Shown: piece by piece, positions 1 through 6,197 of the stretch
Numbering within the stretch: the first letter of the stretch is position 1
How the letters are laid out: each line of letters starts with the position of its first letter
Assembly (NCBI GenBank): GCA_038235385.1
Contig: JBBSTY010000137.1
Span: 1-10,871, forward strand
Source: JBBSTY01 sp038235385
GTDB taxonomy: Bacteria > Actinomycetota > Acidimicrobiia > Acidimicrobiales > Acidimicrobilacustridaceae
DNA length: 10,871 nucleotides
Reading direction: 5' to 3'
Program-made: the position numbers and the translations under genes
The notes under the pieces: generated by a model
What the model was told of the DNA's origin: nothing
Databases searched by the model: none
Seen by the model: the letters and a program-made list of their open reading frames with translations, nothing else

Positions 1-34
1 CTTCTCGCTCTCGAACACCTACGAGCGGCTCAAT
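1..34 (+). other. Short open plus-strand stretch at the window edge, possible junction
   Basis: Read from base 2, the plus strand gives FSLSNTYERLNV, with 11 of 12 codons ending in G or C. The minus-strand methyltransferase frame loses family resemblance at the same place (around base 34) and stops at 19-21. This would fit the end of a different plus-strand gene joined here by rearrangement or misassembly. However, the plus frame stays open as an antisense shadow until about 271, so its true end cannot be seen. Confidence 0.2.
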
Positions 35-1218
35 GTGGCGATGATGGTGCCGTTCGCCCCGAGGTGGTCGTGGAGCTCGTCCAGCAGCCGTTCGGGCCGG
101 CGCAGGTGCTCGAACACGTCGGCGGCCAGGACGACATCGAAGTCGGCGCCGAGACCGGGTGGGAGGCCGTGGTCGAGATCGGCCTGCACGAAGCGGTCGA
201 GGCGGCCCTCGACCGCCGGGTCCTGGTCGATGTCGACCCCGGTCACCGAGTGGCCGTCGTGCTGGAGGTGAGCAGAGACGGCGCCGTCGCTGCACCCGAG
301 GTCGAGCACCTTCAGCGCCGAGGCGGGTTCGATCATCGACACGACGAGGCCGTGGGAGCTCTCGGCGCTCAGCTTCTCGTCGTAGCTCTTGGTGGCGAAC
401 ACCAGGTCACCCTGGCCGAAGCCCATCTTCTGGAGGCGGTAGCGCACGACGTAGCGACAGATGTCGATGGCGTAGGCGATCCCGTTCACGTGGGAGATCT
501 CGTCGCCGTAGTAGGTCGGGATGGGGATCTCGCCGATGCGGTGGCCGCCCTCGAGGAACTGCACGATCACCTGCGTGTCGAAGTCGAACCCGTCGCTGTT
601 CCCCTCGAACGGCACCGATGCCAGGGCATCGACGCGGTAGGCGCGGTAGCCCGAGTGCCACTCCGACAGCGACGCCCCGGCCACCTTGTTCTCGAACGCG
701 GTGAGGATGCGGTTGCCCACGAACTTGTACATGGGCATCCCACCGCGGCGCGCGCCGCCCTGCGCCAGCATCCGTGAGCCGAACACGGCATCGCACTGGC
801 CCTGTTCCAGAGGCGCGACCATCTCGGGCAGCAGCTCCGGGGCGTACTGCCCGTCGCCGTGCAGCAGGACCACGATGTCGAGGCCCTGCTCGATGGCCCA
901 CCGGTAGCCGGCCTTCTGGTTCCCGCCGTAACCGAGGTTCTGGTCTTGTCGGATCACCGTCAGCGGGAGGTCCGGGGTGGTGGCTTGGTAGCCCATGCCG
1001 ATGAGGTAGGTGGCGTCGCTGCTCGCGTCGTCGGAGATGAGCACGCCGTCGATCCGTGGACGGAACTCCGGAGGGATGCGGTCGAGGACCGTGTGCAGGG
1101 TCGACGCAGCGTTGTACGCGACCACCAGGATCCCGATGCGCAGTTGGCCGACCTGCGGTTGGTCACCGGTGGACTCGGCGCTGATCGGGGGTGGCCGGTC
1201 GGAAGGATGCACGGTCAT
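19..1218 (-). CDS. Dpm1-like family 2 glycosyltransferase fused to a SAM methyltransferase domain that is cut short
   Basis: The 399-residue protein has two domains. Residues 28-255 are a GT-A glycosyltransferase of the polyprenyl-phosphate sugar synthase type: VVAYNAASTL (32-41), SDDASSD (62-68), HGDGQY (120-125) with the metal/nucleotide-binding aspartate, GSRM (147-150) and HSGYRAYR (188-195). Residues 302-396 begin a class I SAM methyltransferase: VLDLGCSDG (304-312, SAM loop), GVDID (327-331), QADLD (345-349) and a DVFEHL motif (367-372). The expected reaction is transfer of a sugar from a nucleotide sugar to polyprenyl phosphate on the inner face of the membrane. The start ATG overlaps the stop of the membrane protein gene upstream in an ATGA, and GAGAGG lies 8 bases before it, so translation is probably coupled. 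The frame stops right after strand 5 (GTIIATL), so the last methyltransferase strands are missing. The fold assignment is firm; substrate and methyl acceptor are unknown. Confidence 0.88.
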   Translation of the reverse strand: MTVHPSDRPPPISAESTGDQPQVGQLRIGILVVAYNAASTLHTVLDRIPPEFRPRIDGVLISDDASSDATYLIGMGYQATTPDLPLTVIRQDQNLGYGGNQKAGYRWAIEQGLDIVVLLHGDGQYAPELLPEMVAPLEQGQCDAVFGSRMLAQGGARRGGMPMYKFVGNRILTAFENKVAGASLSEWHSGYRAYRVDALASVPFEGNSDGFDFDTQVIVQFLEGGHRIGEIPIPTYYGDEISHVNGIAYAIDICRYVVRYRLQKMGFGQGDLVFATKSYDEKLSAESSHGLVVSMIEPASALKVLDLGCSDGAVSAHLQHDGHSVTGVDIDQDPAVEGRLDRFVQADLDHGLPPGLGADFDVVLAADVFEHLRRPERLLDELHDHLGANGTIIATLSRS

Positions 1219-2642
1219 GTCGCCAGCCTCTCATCTGGAGCGGTGTCGGCGGTCACAGCCGCGGATCGACCGCCCGGTGGCGAGCCCGGATCGGTGCGGA
1301 GGGCGACGATGGCGCAGCCGAGCGCCAGCACGACCGGGACGACGACGCCGACGCGTCCGACGAGCTCCATGGGCATGCTGCGGGCGGTGTCGCCGCGGAC
1401 GAGATCACCGAGCCAGTTGAGCGGCGCCAGCCCCGGACGGTGGTAGAGCGGGTCGGTGATGGTGGCGAGCACCATCCAGAACGCGCTCCAGATCGCCATC
1501 GCCGCGGTGAGCGCCGCCCACCGCCGCCACGCCTCGGCCAGCGGGAGGGCGAAGAAGGCGAGCACCGGAACCAGGTAGCGCGGCCCGGGCGAATCGCCCC
1601 CGTAGCCGTCGATGCCGGTGGAGACGAGGAGGAACAGACCGAGCAGCACCAGGGCGACGATGGCGTCGATCCGCGCTGGGGTGCGCCCGCGGATGGCGAT
1701 GGCGGCGCCCGCCACGGCGAGGATCATGACGGGGGTCAGCGAGAACAACCCGCGATCGCCGATGAGGGCGAGCCCGAACTCGAGCGGAACCGGCGCCACG
1801 AGGTTGTAGACGCCGAACGCGCCGGTGCCCTGGAAGTTCGGCAGGTAGCCCTGGTAGGCGGTCTTGAACGGCCCCCCGAAGGTGGCGGCGTTCACGACGA
1901 GCAACGGGATCGATCCGATCAGACCGCCCAGCGCCACCCAACCGGCACGCGCCCGCAACAGCGCGATGGCGGCGATGCCGATCACGGCCGCCACCACGAC
2001 CTGGGTGTACTCGACCCCGATGCCCGCTCCGAGCAGGGCACCCGCAGCCACCAACGCGAACGCCGACGGCCGGGGCCGGCGCACGAGGAACCATGCGGCG
2101 AACCCGGCGAGGGCGGCGAGCAGGTGCCCGAACAGCAACGAGGAGAACGGCAGGAGCACCGTCCCGAACACCAGGGCGAGGGGGACCTTCACCGCCAGGT
2201 CGGGGTAGACCCGAGCCACGTGGCGGTGGAGGAGCACCATGAGGAGGGCGGCGGGTATCGCCGCCGACCACACCGTCACCAGCCACAGGCCGATGTCGGC
2301 GTCGGTGTCGACGTCCACCCCCGCTCGATCGACGGGGAACGCCTGGCCGCCGAGGAACCGGTACAACGCGTAGGCGGGCACCGCGGCCATCGGCTGGTAG
2401 GGGGCCTTGTCGGAGTAGTGGTGGCCGTCGATGACCGCGTAGTCGAGACCGAGCGACCGGGCGTACGGGTCGAGGCGAAACGAGTGGTCCTCGTACACGG
2501 CGACGGTGTAGAGGTACCGCGACGCCGGCTGGGTGCTCCAGTCGCGCAGGAACGGCACCGCCATGGCGAGGACGGCGAGGGCGAGGAGGATGTCCGTCCG
2601 CCAGCGGCGACGCCGGCGTCCCACCGTGGCCGAGCTCGTCAT
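1215..2642 (-). CDS. Multi-pass GT-C-like membrane glycosyltransferase
   Basis: The 475-residue integral membrane protein has a basic N-terminus (RRRRRW) before the first hydrophobic helix (about 17-33), and I count roughly ten further hydrophobic segments. After helix 1 comes an outer loop with VYEDHSFRLDPY (49-60), whose E51-D52 pair is in the position of the acidic motif of GT-C enzymes, followed by YSDKAP (76-81), a motif I associate with bacterial PMT/GT39-like proteins. A GPRYLVPVLAF motif lies near residue 354. GT-C enzymes use lipid-phosphate sugars as donors on the outer face. The next gene encodes a Dpm1-like enzyme that would make such a donor, and the ATGA overlap supports joint function. 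No Shine-Dalgarno is seen; TAGGCT lies 8 bases before the ATG. Acceptor and sugar are unknown, and a non-enzymatic membrane protein cannot be excluded. Confidence 0.8.
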   Translation of the reverse strand: MTSSATVGRRRRRWRTDILLALAVLAMAVPFLRDWSTQPASRYLYTVAVYEDHSFRLDPYARSLGLDYAVIDGHHYSDKAPYQPMAAVPAYALYRFLGGQAFPVDRAGVDVDTDADIGLWLVTVWSAAIPAALLMVLLHRHVARVYPDLAVKVPLALVFGTVLLPFSSLLFGHLLAALAGFAAWFLVRRPRPSAFALVAAGALLGAGIGVEYTQVVVAAVIGIAAIALLRARAGWVALGGLIGSIPLLVVNAATFGGPFKTAYQGYLPNFQGTGAFGVYNLVAPVPLEFGLALIGDRGLFSLTPVMILAVAGAAIAIRGRTPARIDAIVALVLLGLFLLVSTGIDGYGGDSPGPRYLVPVLAFFALPLAEAWRRWAALTAAMAIWSAFWMVLATITDPLYHRPGLAPLNWLGDLVRGDTARSMPMELVGRVGVVVPVVLALGCAIVALRTDPGSPPGGRSAAVTADTAPDERLAT

Positions 2643-2650
2643 GGGCGGGG

Positions 2651-2656
2651 AGCCTA
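2651..2656 (-). promoter_or_regulatory. Candidate -10 element (TAGGCT) of the GT-C-like gene
   Basis: TAGGCT on the minus strand ends 8 bases before the ATG at 2642, in the 25-base gap behind the TetR gene. It fits the TANNNT series found before other starts here and may allow leaderless transcription independent of TetR. No clear -35 was seen. Confidence 0.35.
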
Positions 2657-2667
2657 CCCGGGTTGGT

Positions 2668-3294
2668 TCAGGCCGGAGGACGGATCATCAGGTCGAACGC
2701 CTCGACCACACCGAGTTGGTGCCGTTGGCTGGCCCCGCCGCGGGTCTGCACCGCGGAGAAGAGCAATCCGAGGATGAGCGTCTCGAGGCCGGCCGCCAGC
2801 AGCTCGGGGCTCAGATCGGCACGCACCTCGCCGCGGTCGGCGGCGCGGAGGCGCTCGGCGGCGAGGAGGTCGCCGAAGCGACGGAGAGCGGGGAGCTCGG
2901 CCAGGCGTGGCACCTCGTCGGGTTCCTGGCCGGCCAGGAGCCGATAGGTGAGCGGGTGGTGGTCGAGCACGACGACGGCGTGGATGATCACCGCCGGGAT
3001 CAGTTCGCGTGCCGCCACGCCCTGGATCAGGTCGGAGATCTCATCGATCATCTGGCTGGCGTCGGCGTCGACGGCAGCGCGGAAGAGCGCCTCCTTGTTG
3101 TCGAAGTAGGCGTAGGACGCGGCCTGGGTGAGGTGCGCGGCTCGGGCGATCTGGGAGACCGACGTCGCCCGGAACCCGCGCCGACCGAAGTGCTCGATGG
3201 CGTTCTCGAGGATGCGCTGGCGGGTGCGCTCGCCCTTGGTGGCGGCACCGGGGGTGTCGCCACTGACCTCATCGATGGTGGACACCTCGCTCAT
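2668..3294 (-). CDS. TetR-family transcriptional regulator
   Basis: The 208-residue protein has a typical TetR N-terminal DNA-binding domain: GERTRQRILENAIEHF (21-36, helix 1), ATSVSQIARAAHL (43-55, helix 2 of the HTH) and TQAASYAYFDNKEALF (56-71, recognition helix and the family YxYFxNKExL signature). The remaining residues, about 75-208, form the helical ligand and dimer domain, whose ligand cannot be read from sequence. The first 20 residues are a flexible acidic/polar extension. The regulator is divergent from the small gene at 3483, and two similar 25-bp inverted repeats lie between them, so autoregulation plus control of that gene is likely. It sits 25 bases before the GT-C-like gene and may share a transcript with it. 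A TAGCAT hexamer lies 8 bases before the ATG and there is no Shine-Dalgarno. Confidence 0.95.
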   Translation of the reverse strand: MSEVSTIDEVSGDTPGAATKGERTRQRILENAIEHFGRRGFRATSVSQIARAAHLTQAASYAYFDNKEALFRAAVDADASQMIDEISDLIQGVAARELIPAVIIHAVVVLDHHPLTYRLLAGQEPDEVPRLAELPALRRFGDLLAAERLRAADRGEVRADLSPELLAAGLETLILGLLFSAVQTRGGASQRHQLGVVEAFDLMIRPPA

Positions 3295-3302
3295 CGCCCC
3301 GC

Positions 3303-3308
3303 ATGCTA
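3303..3308 (-). promoter_or_regulatory. Candidate -10 element (TAGCAT) of the TetR gene
   Basis: TAGCAT on the minus strand ends 8 bases before the TetR ATG. The operator-like repeat at 3316-3340 covers the place where the -35 would lie, so a bound repressor would block this promoter. Confidence 0.4.
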
Positions 3309-3315
3309 CCAGGAA

Positions 3316-3340
3316 TCAATAGAACGATGGGAACTACCGA
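3316..3340 (+). promoter_or_regulatory. Operator-like 25-bp inverted repeat, site 1 (TetR side)
   Basis: The arms TCAATAG (3316-3322) and CTACCGA (3334-3340) are separated by 11 bases. The site matches site 2 (3427-3451, read on the other strand) at 19 of 25 positions, including the inner CGA and GGA triplets. It lies just upstream of the TetR -10 hexamer. Length and symmetry are as expected for a TetR operator. Confidence 0.65.
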
Positions 3341-3400
3341 TTCGTGAGGTCGGCGCGGGCGGCCCCCCGTCGGGACGGGTGATGGTTTGTCCGGGTGAAA

Positions 3401-3434
3401 TCGATAGATGGAAAGGTTCTCTCTATTCGATAGA
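3401..3434 (+). repeat. Extra half-sites TCGATAGAT next to operator site 2
   Basis: TCGATAGAT occurs twice as a direct repeat (3401-3409 and 3427-3435). The second copy is also the left arm of site 2. TCTAT-TCG-ATAGA (3422-3434) is a short palindrome overlapping it. The copy at 3401 has no right arm at the 11-base spacing, so it may be a lone half-site for a second dimer or cooperative binding. Confidence 0.4.
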
Positions 3435-3451
3435 TCCGTTCGACCTATTGA
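3427..3451 (-). promoter_or_regulatory. Operator-like 25-bp inverted repeat, site 2 (small-gene side)
   Basis: The arms TCGATAG (3427-3433) and CTATTGA (3445-3451) match as reverse complements at 6 of 7 positions, with an 11-base spacer as in site 1. The right arm runs into the candidate -35 TTGAGG of the plus-strand gene at 3483, so binding here should block RNA polymerase. The surrounding 60 bases are clearly more AT-rich than the genes. Confidence 0.65.
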
Positions 3452-3476
3452 GGAGGGTTTTCGTCGCCGGTACGGT
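3448..3476 (+). promoter_or_regulatory. Candidate leaderless promoter of the small divergent gene
   Basis: TTGAGG (3448-3453) and TACGGT (3471-3476) are separated by exactly 17 bases, and the ATG at 3483 lies where transcription would begin. No Shine-Dalgarno is correctly spaced for that ATG; the GGAGG at 3452-3456 is 26 bases away and is better read as part of the promoter. Confidence 0.5.
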
Positions 3477-3482
3477 GCGCAC

Positions 3483-3755
3483 ATGGCTCTTGGGGAGACG
3501 TCGGTCACGGTGATCCCCGACCTCGCGCTCGATGACGAACTGGCCCGCATGCTCGGACCGGTCGAGCGGGTGCGCGCCAACCGGTGGTTCGAGGGCGAGA
3601 TCACCGACGCCACACTCGGTCAGGTCCTGGCCGCGATGACCAACCGGGCTCCGCTGGCGTATGCCGAGGGGCTCGGGCTGGGCGATCCCGCAACCCGACC
3701 CAACCGGTGGCGCGAGGGCCGCGTGGTCCCCCCGGGGGTTCTGCGACGATCATGA
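3483..3755 (+). CDS. Small protein of unknown function, probable TetR target
   Basis: I do not recognise this 90-residue soluble protein. It has no signal peptide, membrane segment or cysteine. Coding is supported by strong G/C at third positions from codon 2 to the stop. A longer frame begins at 3408, but its first 25 codons include the rare AGG, AGA and CTA and run through the operator, so the ATG at 3483 was chosen; it sits 6 bases after TACGGT. The sequence has two similar pieces, ANRWFEGEI (residues 32-40) and NRWREGRVV (74-82), and ends in VPPGVLRRS. The stretch AYAEGLGLGDP followed by VPPG is faintly like the start of MaoC-type dehydratases, but it is too short and weak to assign. The promoter overlaps an operator-like site, so the divergent TetR protein probably represses it. 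Confidence 0.7.
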   Translation: MALGETSVTVIPDLALDDELARMLGPVERVRANRWFEGEITDATLGQVLAAMTNRAPLAYAEGLGLGDPATRPNRWREGRVVPPGVLRRS

Positions 3756-3811
3756 CCCTGAGGCGCGCAGACCGCTGGTCTGTCGCAGCATCGGGTCCAG
3801 GTGTTCAGGCG

Positions 3812-3842
3812 TCGGGTGCTCGTTTGAGGGGCGAGCACCCGA
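3812..3842. terminator. Hairpin between convergent genes (11-bp perfect stem)
   Basis: TCGGGTGCTCG (3812-3822) and CGAGCACCCGA (3832-3842) form a perfect 11-bp stem with a 9-base loop. It lies between the stop of the plus-strand gene (3755) and the stop of the minus-strand gene (3867), and so could end transcripts from both sides. No T-run follows on either strand, as is usual for actinobacterial hairpins of this type. The rest of 3756-3866 shows nothing else. Confidence 0.6.
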
Positions 3843-3866
3843 TGCCCGAACGATCCGCGAGTCGCG

Positions 3867-4865
3867 CTACTCGGCGAGACCGACCGGTTCGCCGTCGATG
3901 ATCTGGTCGAGGTACTCGGACCACCCGTAGCCCACGCGGCCGTCGGCGAGCGTCCACTCGGTGAGCCCTTCGGAGATCCGGGTCACCATCTCGTCGCGGC
4001 GGTTGCGCAGCGGCACCATGCGCAGCACCGATCCGGTGACGTTCCATTCGAGCGGCTCCCCGTCGGCGTCCTTCGAGCGCAACGTCGCCGCGATCGTGCG
4101 GTGGTGGCGGTCGCCGTCGGTCCAGCCGGTGCTGATCTGGAAGTCCCGGCACACGTGCAGCTTCCCGTCCTCCCAGACGAACCCGCCACGGGTGCCCTCG
4201 CTGTCGCGTCGGGCCACGCGCGAGCCCATGAACCCGAAGTCGTCGCCGACGTTGGCGGTGAGCCAGCGGTAGTAGTACGGCGCCTGCCAGAACCGGGGGC
4301 CCCACGAGTGGTCGCGCAGCCCGAACCCGTCGACCGGGAACGACTCGTCGCCGACGGTCACCGTGCCCGACGCCTTCACGAGCTGCTCGTAGTGGCCCTT
4401 GGCGAACTCCTCGCCGGGCTTCTCGTGCGGTTCGGTGGGTTCCCCGCCGAACATGTCGCTCACCCGGCGGTAGGTGAGGTCGGCGGTGACCTCGGTCCAC
4501 GGGCTCTCGGTGAACGCCCGTCGGGGGTCGGCGAGCAGCAGGGGGTCGTCGAGGACGATCGCCTTGCCCTCGTAGTGCACCTCGAGGTGCTCGAAGGGAA
4601 CGTGCACGGTGAAGCGCAGGCCGGCGGCATCGAACGCCTCGTTGGTGGTGATCTCGGGCCGCGTGAACATGAACGCCACCCGCCCGTCGGGGAGGTAGAG
4701 GCAGACGGTCATCTCACCCCGACCCTCGTTGGGTCGGTTGCCGAGGCGGAAGAAGCCCCCGAATCGACTGACCGGGTCGTACACGTTGAAGTACATGCTC
4801 TCGTTGAAGTTGGATTCCTCACCGGGGTGCATGAACTCGTCTTGGGGCTCGAGGCGGACGCGCAT
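3867..4865 (-). CDS. DUF7064/DUF7065-like protein (CrtC/AttH-type beta-barrel fold)
   Basis: The 332-residue protein has no signal peptide or membrane helix. The C-terminal half carries GFGLRDHSWGPRFW (180-193), the hallmark GxRDHSWGxR motif of the DUF7064 family, whose fold resembles the lipocalin-like barrel of CrtC/AttH hydratases. KGHYEQ (156-161) before it is also typical. The N-terminal half (about 15-135) is beta-rich and fits the partner DUF7065-type domain. Such proteins often occur near lipid, steroid or terpenoid genes in actinobacteria, which suggests a hydrophobic ligand or substrate; that is inference, and no reaction is known to me. The ATG has TACGGT 6 bases before it and no Shine-Dalgarno, so it is probably leaderless. 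A downstream Met at residue 12 is a less likely start. It is transcribed apart from the glycosylase gene, with a 69-base gap. Confidence 0.8.
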   Translation of the reverse strand: MRVRLEPQDEFMHPGEESNFNESMYFNVYDPVSRFGGFFRLGNRPNEGRGEMTVCLYLPDGRVAFMFTRPEITTNEAFDAAGLRFTVHVPFEHLEVHYEGKAIVLDDPLLLADPRRAFTESPWTEVTADLTYRRVSDMFGGEPTEPHEKPGEEFAKGHYEQLVKASGTVTVGDESFPVDGFGLRDHSWGPRFWQAPYYYRWLTANVGDDFGFMGSRVARRDSEGTRGGFVWEDGKLHVCRDFQISTGWTDGDRHHRTIAATLRSKDADGEPLEWNVTGSVLRMVPLRNRRDEMVTRISEGLTEWTLADGRVGYGWSEYLDQIIDGEPVGLAE

Positions 4866-4871
4866 GGCTGC

Positions 4872-4877
4872 ACCGTA
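4872..4877 (-). promoter_or_regulatory. Candidate -10 element (TACGGT) of the DUF7064-like gene
   Basis: TACGGT on the minus strand ends 6 bases before the ATG at 4865. It is the same hexamer at the same distance as before the gene at 3483. No -35 of note is seen. Confidence 0.45.
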
Positions 4878-4934
4878 CCCATCGGCCGACGGCCAGGCGC
4901 ACGATCCGGGTGTCGCCGCTGCGGGTGTGATCGC

Positions 4935-5657
4935 TCAGCCGGTCGGCGACGAGCGGTCCGCCAGCGCGGCGGCGGCGCGGAGGTGCAGGGTGAGGTCGTC
5001 GAGCGAGCTCGAGGCGTTGATGCCACTGGTGTTGGGCATCACGTAGACGGGCCGACCGCCGACCGTCCGGTCCGAGATGCCGGACGAGGACCGCCGGTCG
5101 GCGGCGGCGCGCCAACCGGCGAGGCCGACGATGCACACCGCCTGTGGTCGGAGCCAGGCCGCGAGGCGCTCGATGCGAGCGAGCCCGGCGGCGTACTCGT
5201 CGCTGGTGAGGACCGATGCCCGCGCCGACGCTCGCTTGACCAGGTCGGTCATGCCGACGTGGTCGACCTGGAGCGCGTGCACCGGATCTCGGGCCCGGGT
5301 GACGAGTTCGGCGGCGAGGGCGGCCGGCCAGAAGCGGTTGCCCGGCCGGGCGAAGCCGACGCCCGCATCGGCGGCGTGGAGGCTCGGGTTGAGGCCGCAC
5401 ACCAACAGGCGCATGCGCGGCCCGACGGTGTCCGCCAGCGAGCGTTGCCGGACGGCGCGCACCACGATCTGGCGCGGCTCGGTCCCGTCGACCACCGAAA
5501 CGCTGGTGGCCGTGAAGCCGGCGCCCTCGACCACATCGTCGAGCAACGGCCACGACGGGTCCGAGCCGGGTCGAGCTGCTGGTCGGCCATCGGCGCGCGC
5601 CACCAGCTCGACCGTCGCGCCAACCGCCAGACGGTGGTGCAGGGCGTGCCACGCCAT
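4935..5657 (-). CDS. mug: Mug/TDG-family mismatch-specific uracil/thymine DNA glycosylase
   Basis: The protein is 240 residues from the ATG at 5657. The catalytic part starts near residue 80: CGLNPS (87-92) holds the catalytic-position Asn90 (family motif GINPG), GFARPGNRFWPA (101-112) follows, then VGMTDLVKRAS (134-144) and MPNTSGIN (207-214), which matches the base-flipping loop PNPSGL. The family removes uracil or thymine mispaired with guanine, starting base excision repair. Residues 1-79 are an extension absent from E. coli Mug; AWHALHHRLAVG and the alternating strands look like the tail of a Rossmann-type domain. The start is uncertain: ATG 5657 has GAGG 7 bases upstream, but in-frame GTG codons at 5675 and 5684 would add 6 or 9 residues and bring the start to 1 base after the previous stop. 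It is probably co-transcribed with the clamp-motif gene. Confidence 0.88.
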   Translation of the reverse strand: MAWHALHHRLAVGATVELVARADGRPAARPGSDPSWPLLDDVVEGAGFTATSVSVVDGTEPRQIVVRAVRQRSLADTVGPRMRLLVCGLNPSLHAADAGVGFARPGNRFWPAALAAELVTRARDPVHALQVDHVGMTDLVKRASARASVLTSDEYAAGLARIERLAAWLRPQAVCIVGLAGWRAAADRRSSSGISDRTVGGRPVYVMPNTSGINASSSLDDLTLHLRAAAALADRSSPTG

Positions 5658-5685
5658 CGGCGTGCCTCGGTCCACGACGGTCACC

Positions 5686-6192
5686 TCACAGCAGGCTGAG
5701 CTGTCCGTCGGGGCCGGGATCGTCGGGGCCCGGATCGTCCGAGCCCGGATCGTCCGAGCCCGGATCGTGGGAGTCCCGATCGACACGGTCGGGCCCGTCG
5801 GGTCGGTCGGGCCGGTCGGGCCGGTTGGTGTCGTGGCCGTCGCGCTCGGGGGCCGACGGGCGTCGACGGGATCGTGTCGGCGGGGGGACCAGGGGAACCT
5901 GCTCGGTTCGGGCGGCCCGGGTGGCCAGGGGCTCCCAGACGACGCCGCCGCGGGGACCCGAGGTGCGGACCTCGATGCGATCCACGGGGATCGACCGCGA
6001 GGCGCCCTTCTGATCGTGCAGACCCACGCTGCCGTCGCGTTCGCGGCGGGCGACCGTGGCGGGCTTCCAGCGCTCGCCGTCGTGGCGACGGAACCGGACG
6101 GGGTCACCACGGGTGAGTCCCAGCTCGGCGAGCCCGGTCTCGGGAAAGGGAGCGGGCGGCGCGGGTGGTCGGCGGCGGGGGGTCGGGCTCAT
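5686..6192 (-). CDS. Small basic-domain protein with disordered acidic tail ending in a sliding-clamp-like QLSLL motif
   Basis: I do not know a name for this 168-residue protein. Residues 1-17 are proline/arginine-rich. Residues 20-90 form a small beta-rich domain (LTRGDPVRFRR, WKPATVARRERDGSVGLHD, SRSIPVDRIEV, GGVVWEPL) that looks like an SH3/Tudor-type barrel. Residues 103-163 are low-complexity: RPD repeats, then four DPG(S/P)D repeats. The last five residues are QLSLL, close to the bacterial beta-clamp-binding consensus QL(S/D)LF. A clamp motif at the end of a flexible tail is a known arrangement in polymerases and repair proteins. The DNA glycosylase gene follows 1 to 28 bases later, depending on its start, so a role in tethering repair to the replication clamp is inferred. 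It follows the SDR gene by 39 bases with only a weak ribosome site. Confidence 0.8.
   Translation of the reverse strand: MSPTPRRRPPAPPAPFPETGLAELGLTRGDPVRFRRHDGERWKPATVARRERDGSVGLHDQKGASRSIPVDRIEVRTSGPRGGVVWEPLATRAARTEQVPLVPPPTRSRRRPSAPERDGHDTNRPDRPDRPDGPDRVDRDSHDPGSDDPGSDDPGPDDPGPDGQLSLL
5707..5766 (-). repeat. Four 15-bp in-frame repeats coding DPG(S/P)D
   Basis: Four 15-bp units encode DPGSD, DPGSD, DPGPD and DPGPD directly before the C-terminal GQLSLL. Copy number could change by slippage without shifting the frame, altering only tail length. Confidence 0.85.
5788..5823 (-). repeat. 9-bp in-frame repeats coding (R/G)PD
   Basis: Three RPD units and one GPD unit are encoded by near-identical 9-bp repeats based on GTCGGGCCG (plus strand). 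They lie inside the disordered tail of the clamp-motif protein. Confidence 0.8.
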
Positions 6193-6197
6193 CGGCG

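Noticed and set aside
1191..2777. Long plus-strand open frame opposite the GT-C-like gene
   Set aside because: It is antisense to a clear membrane protein, has a composition of charged Arg/Gly/His/Glu runs with no domains, and exists because high-GC DNA has few stops.
3408..3482. Earlier ATG extending the small gene by 25 residues
   Set aside because: The extension runs through the operator and promoter, uses rare codons AGG, AGA and CTA, and has no ribosome site.
5701..5830. Repeats considered as a CRISPR-like array
   Set aside because: The units are 15 and 9 bp without spacers and encode in-frame amino acid repeats.
5658..6110. N-terminal extension of the glycosylase frame upstream of 5684
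   Set aside because: It overlaps the 168-residue gene in another frame and is low-complexity; coding signal there belongs to the other frame.
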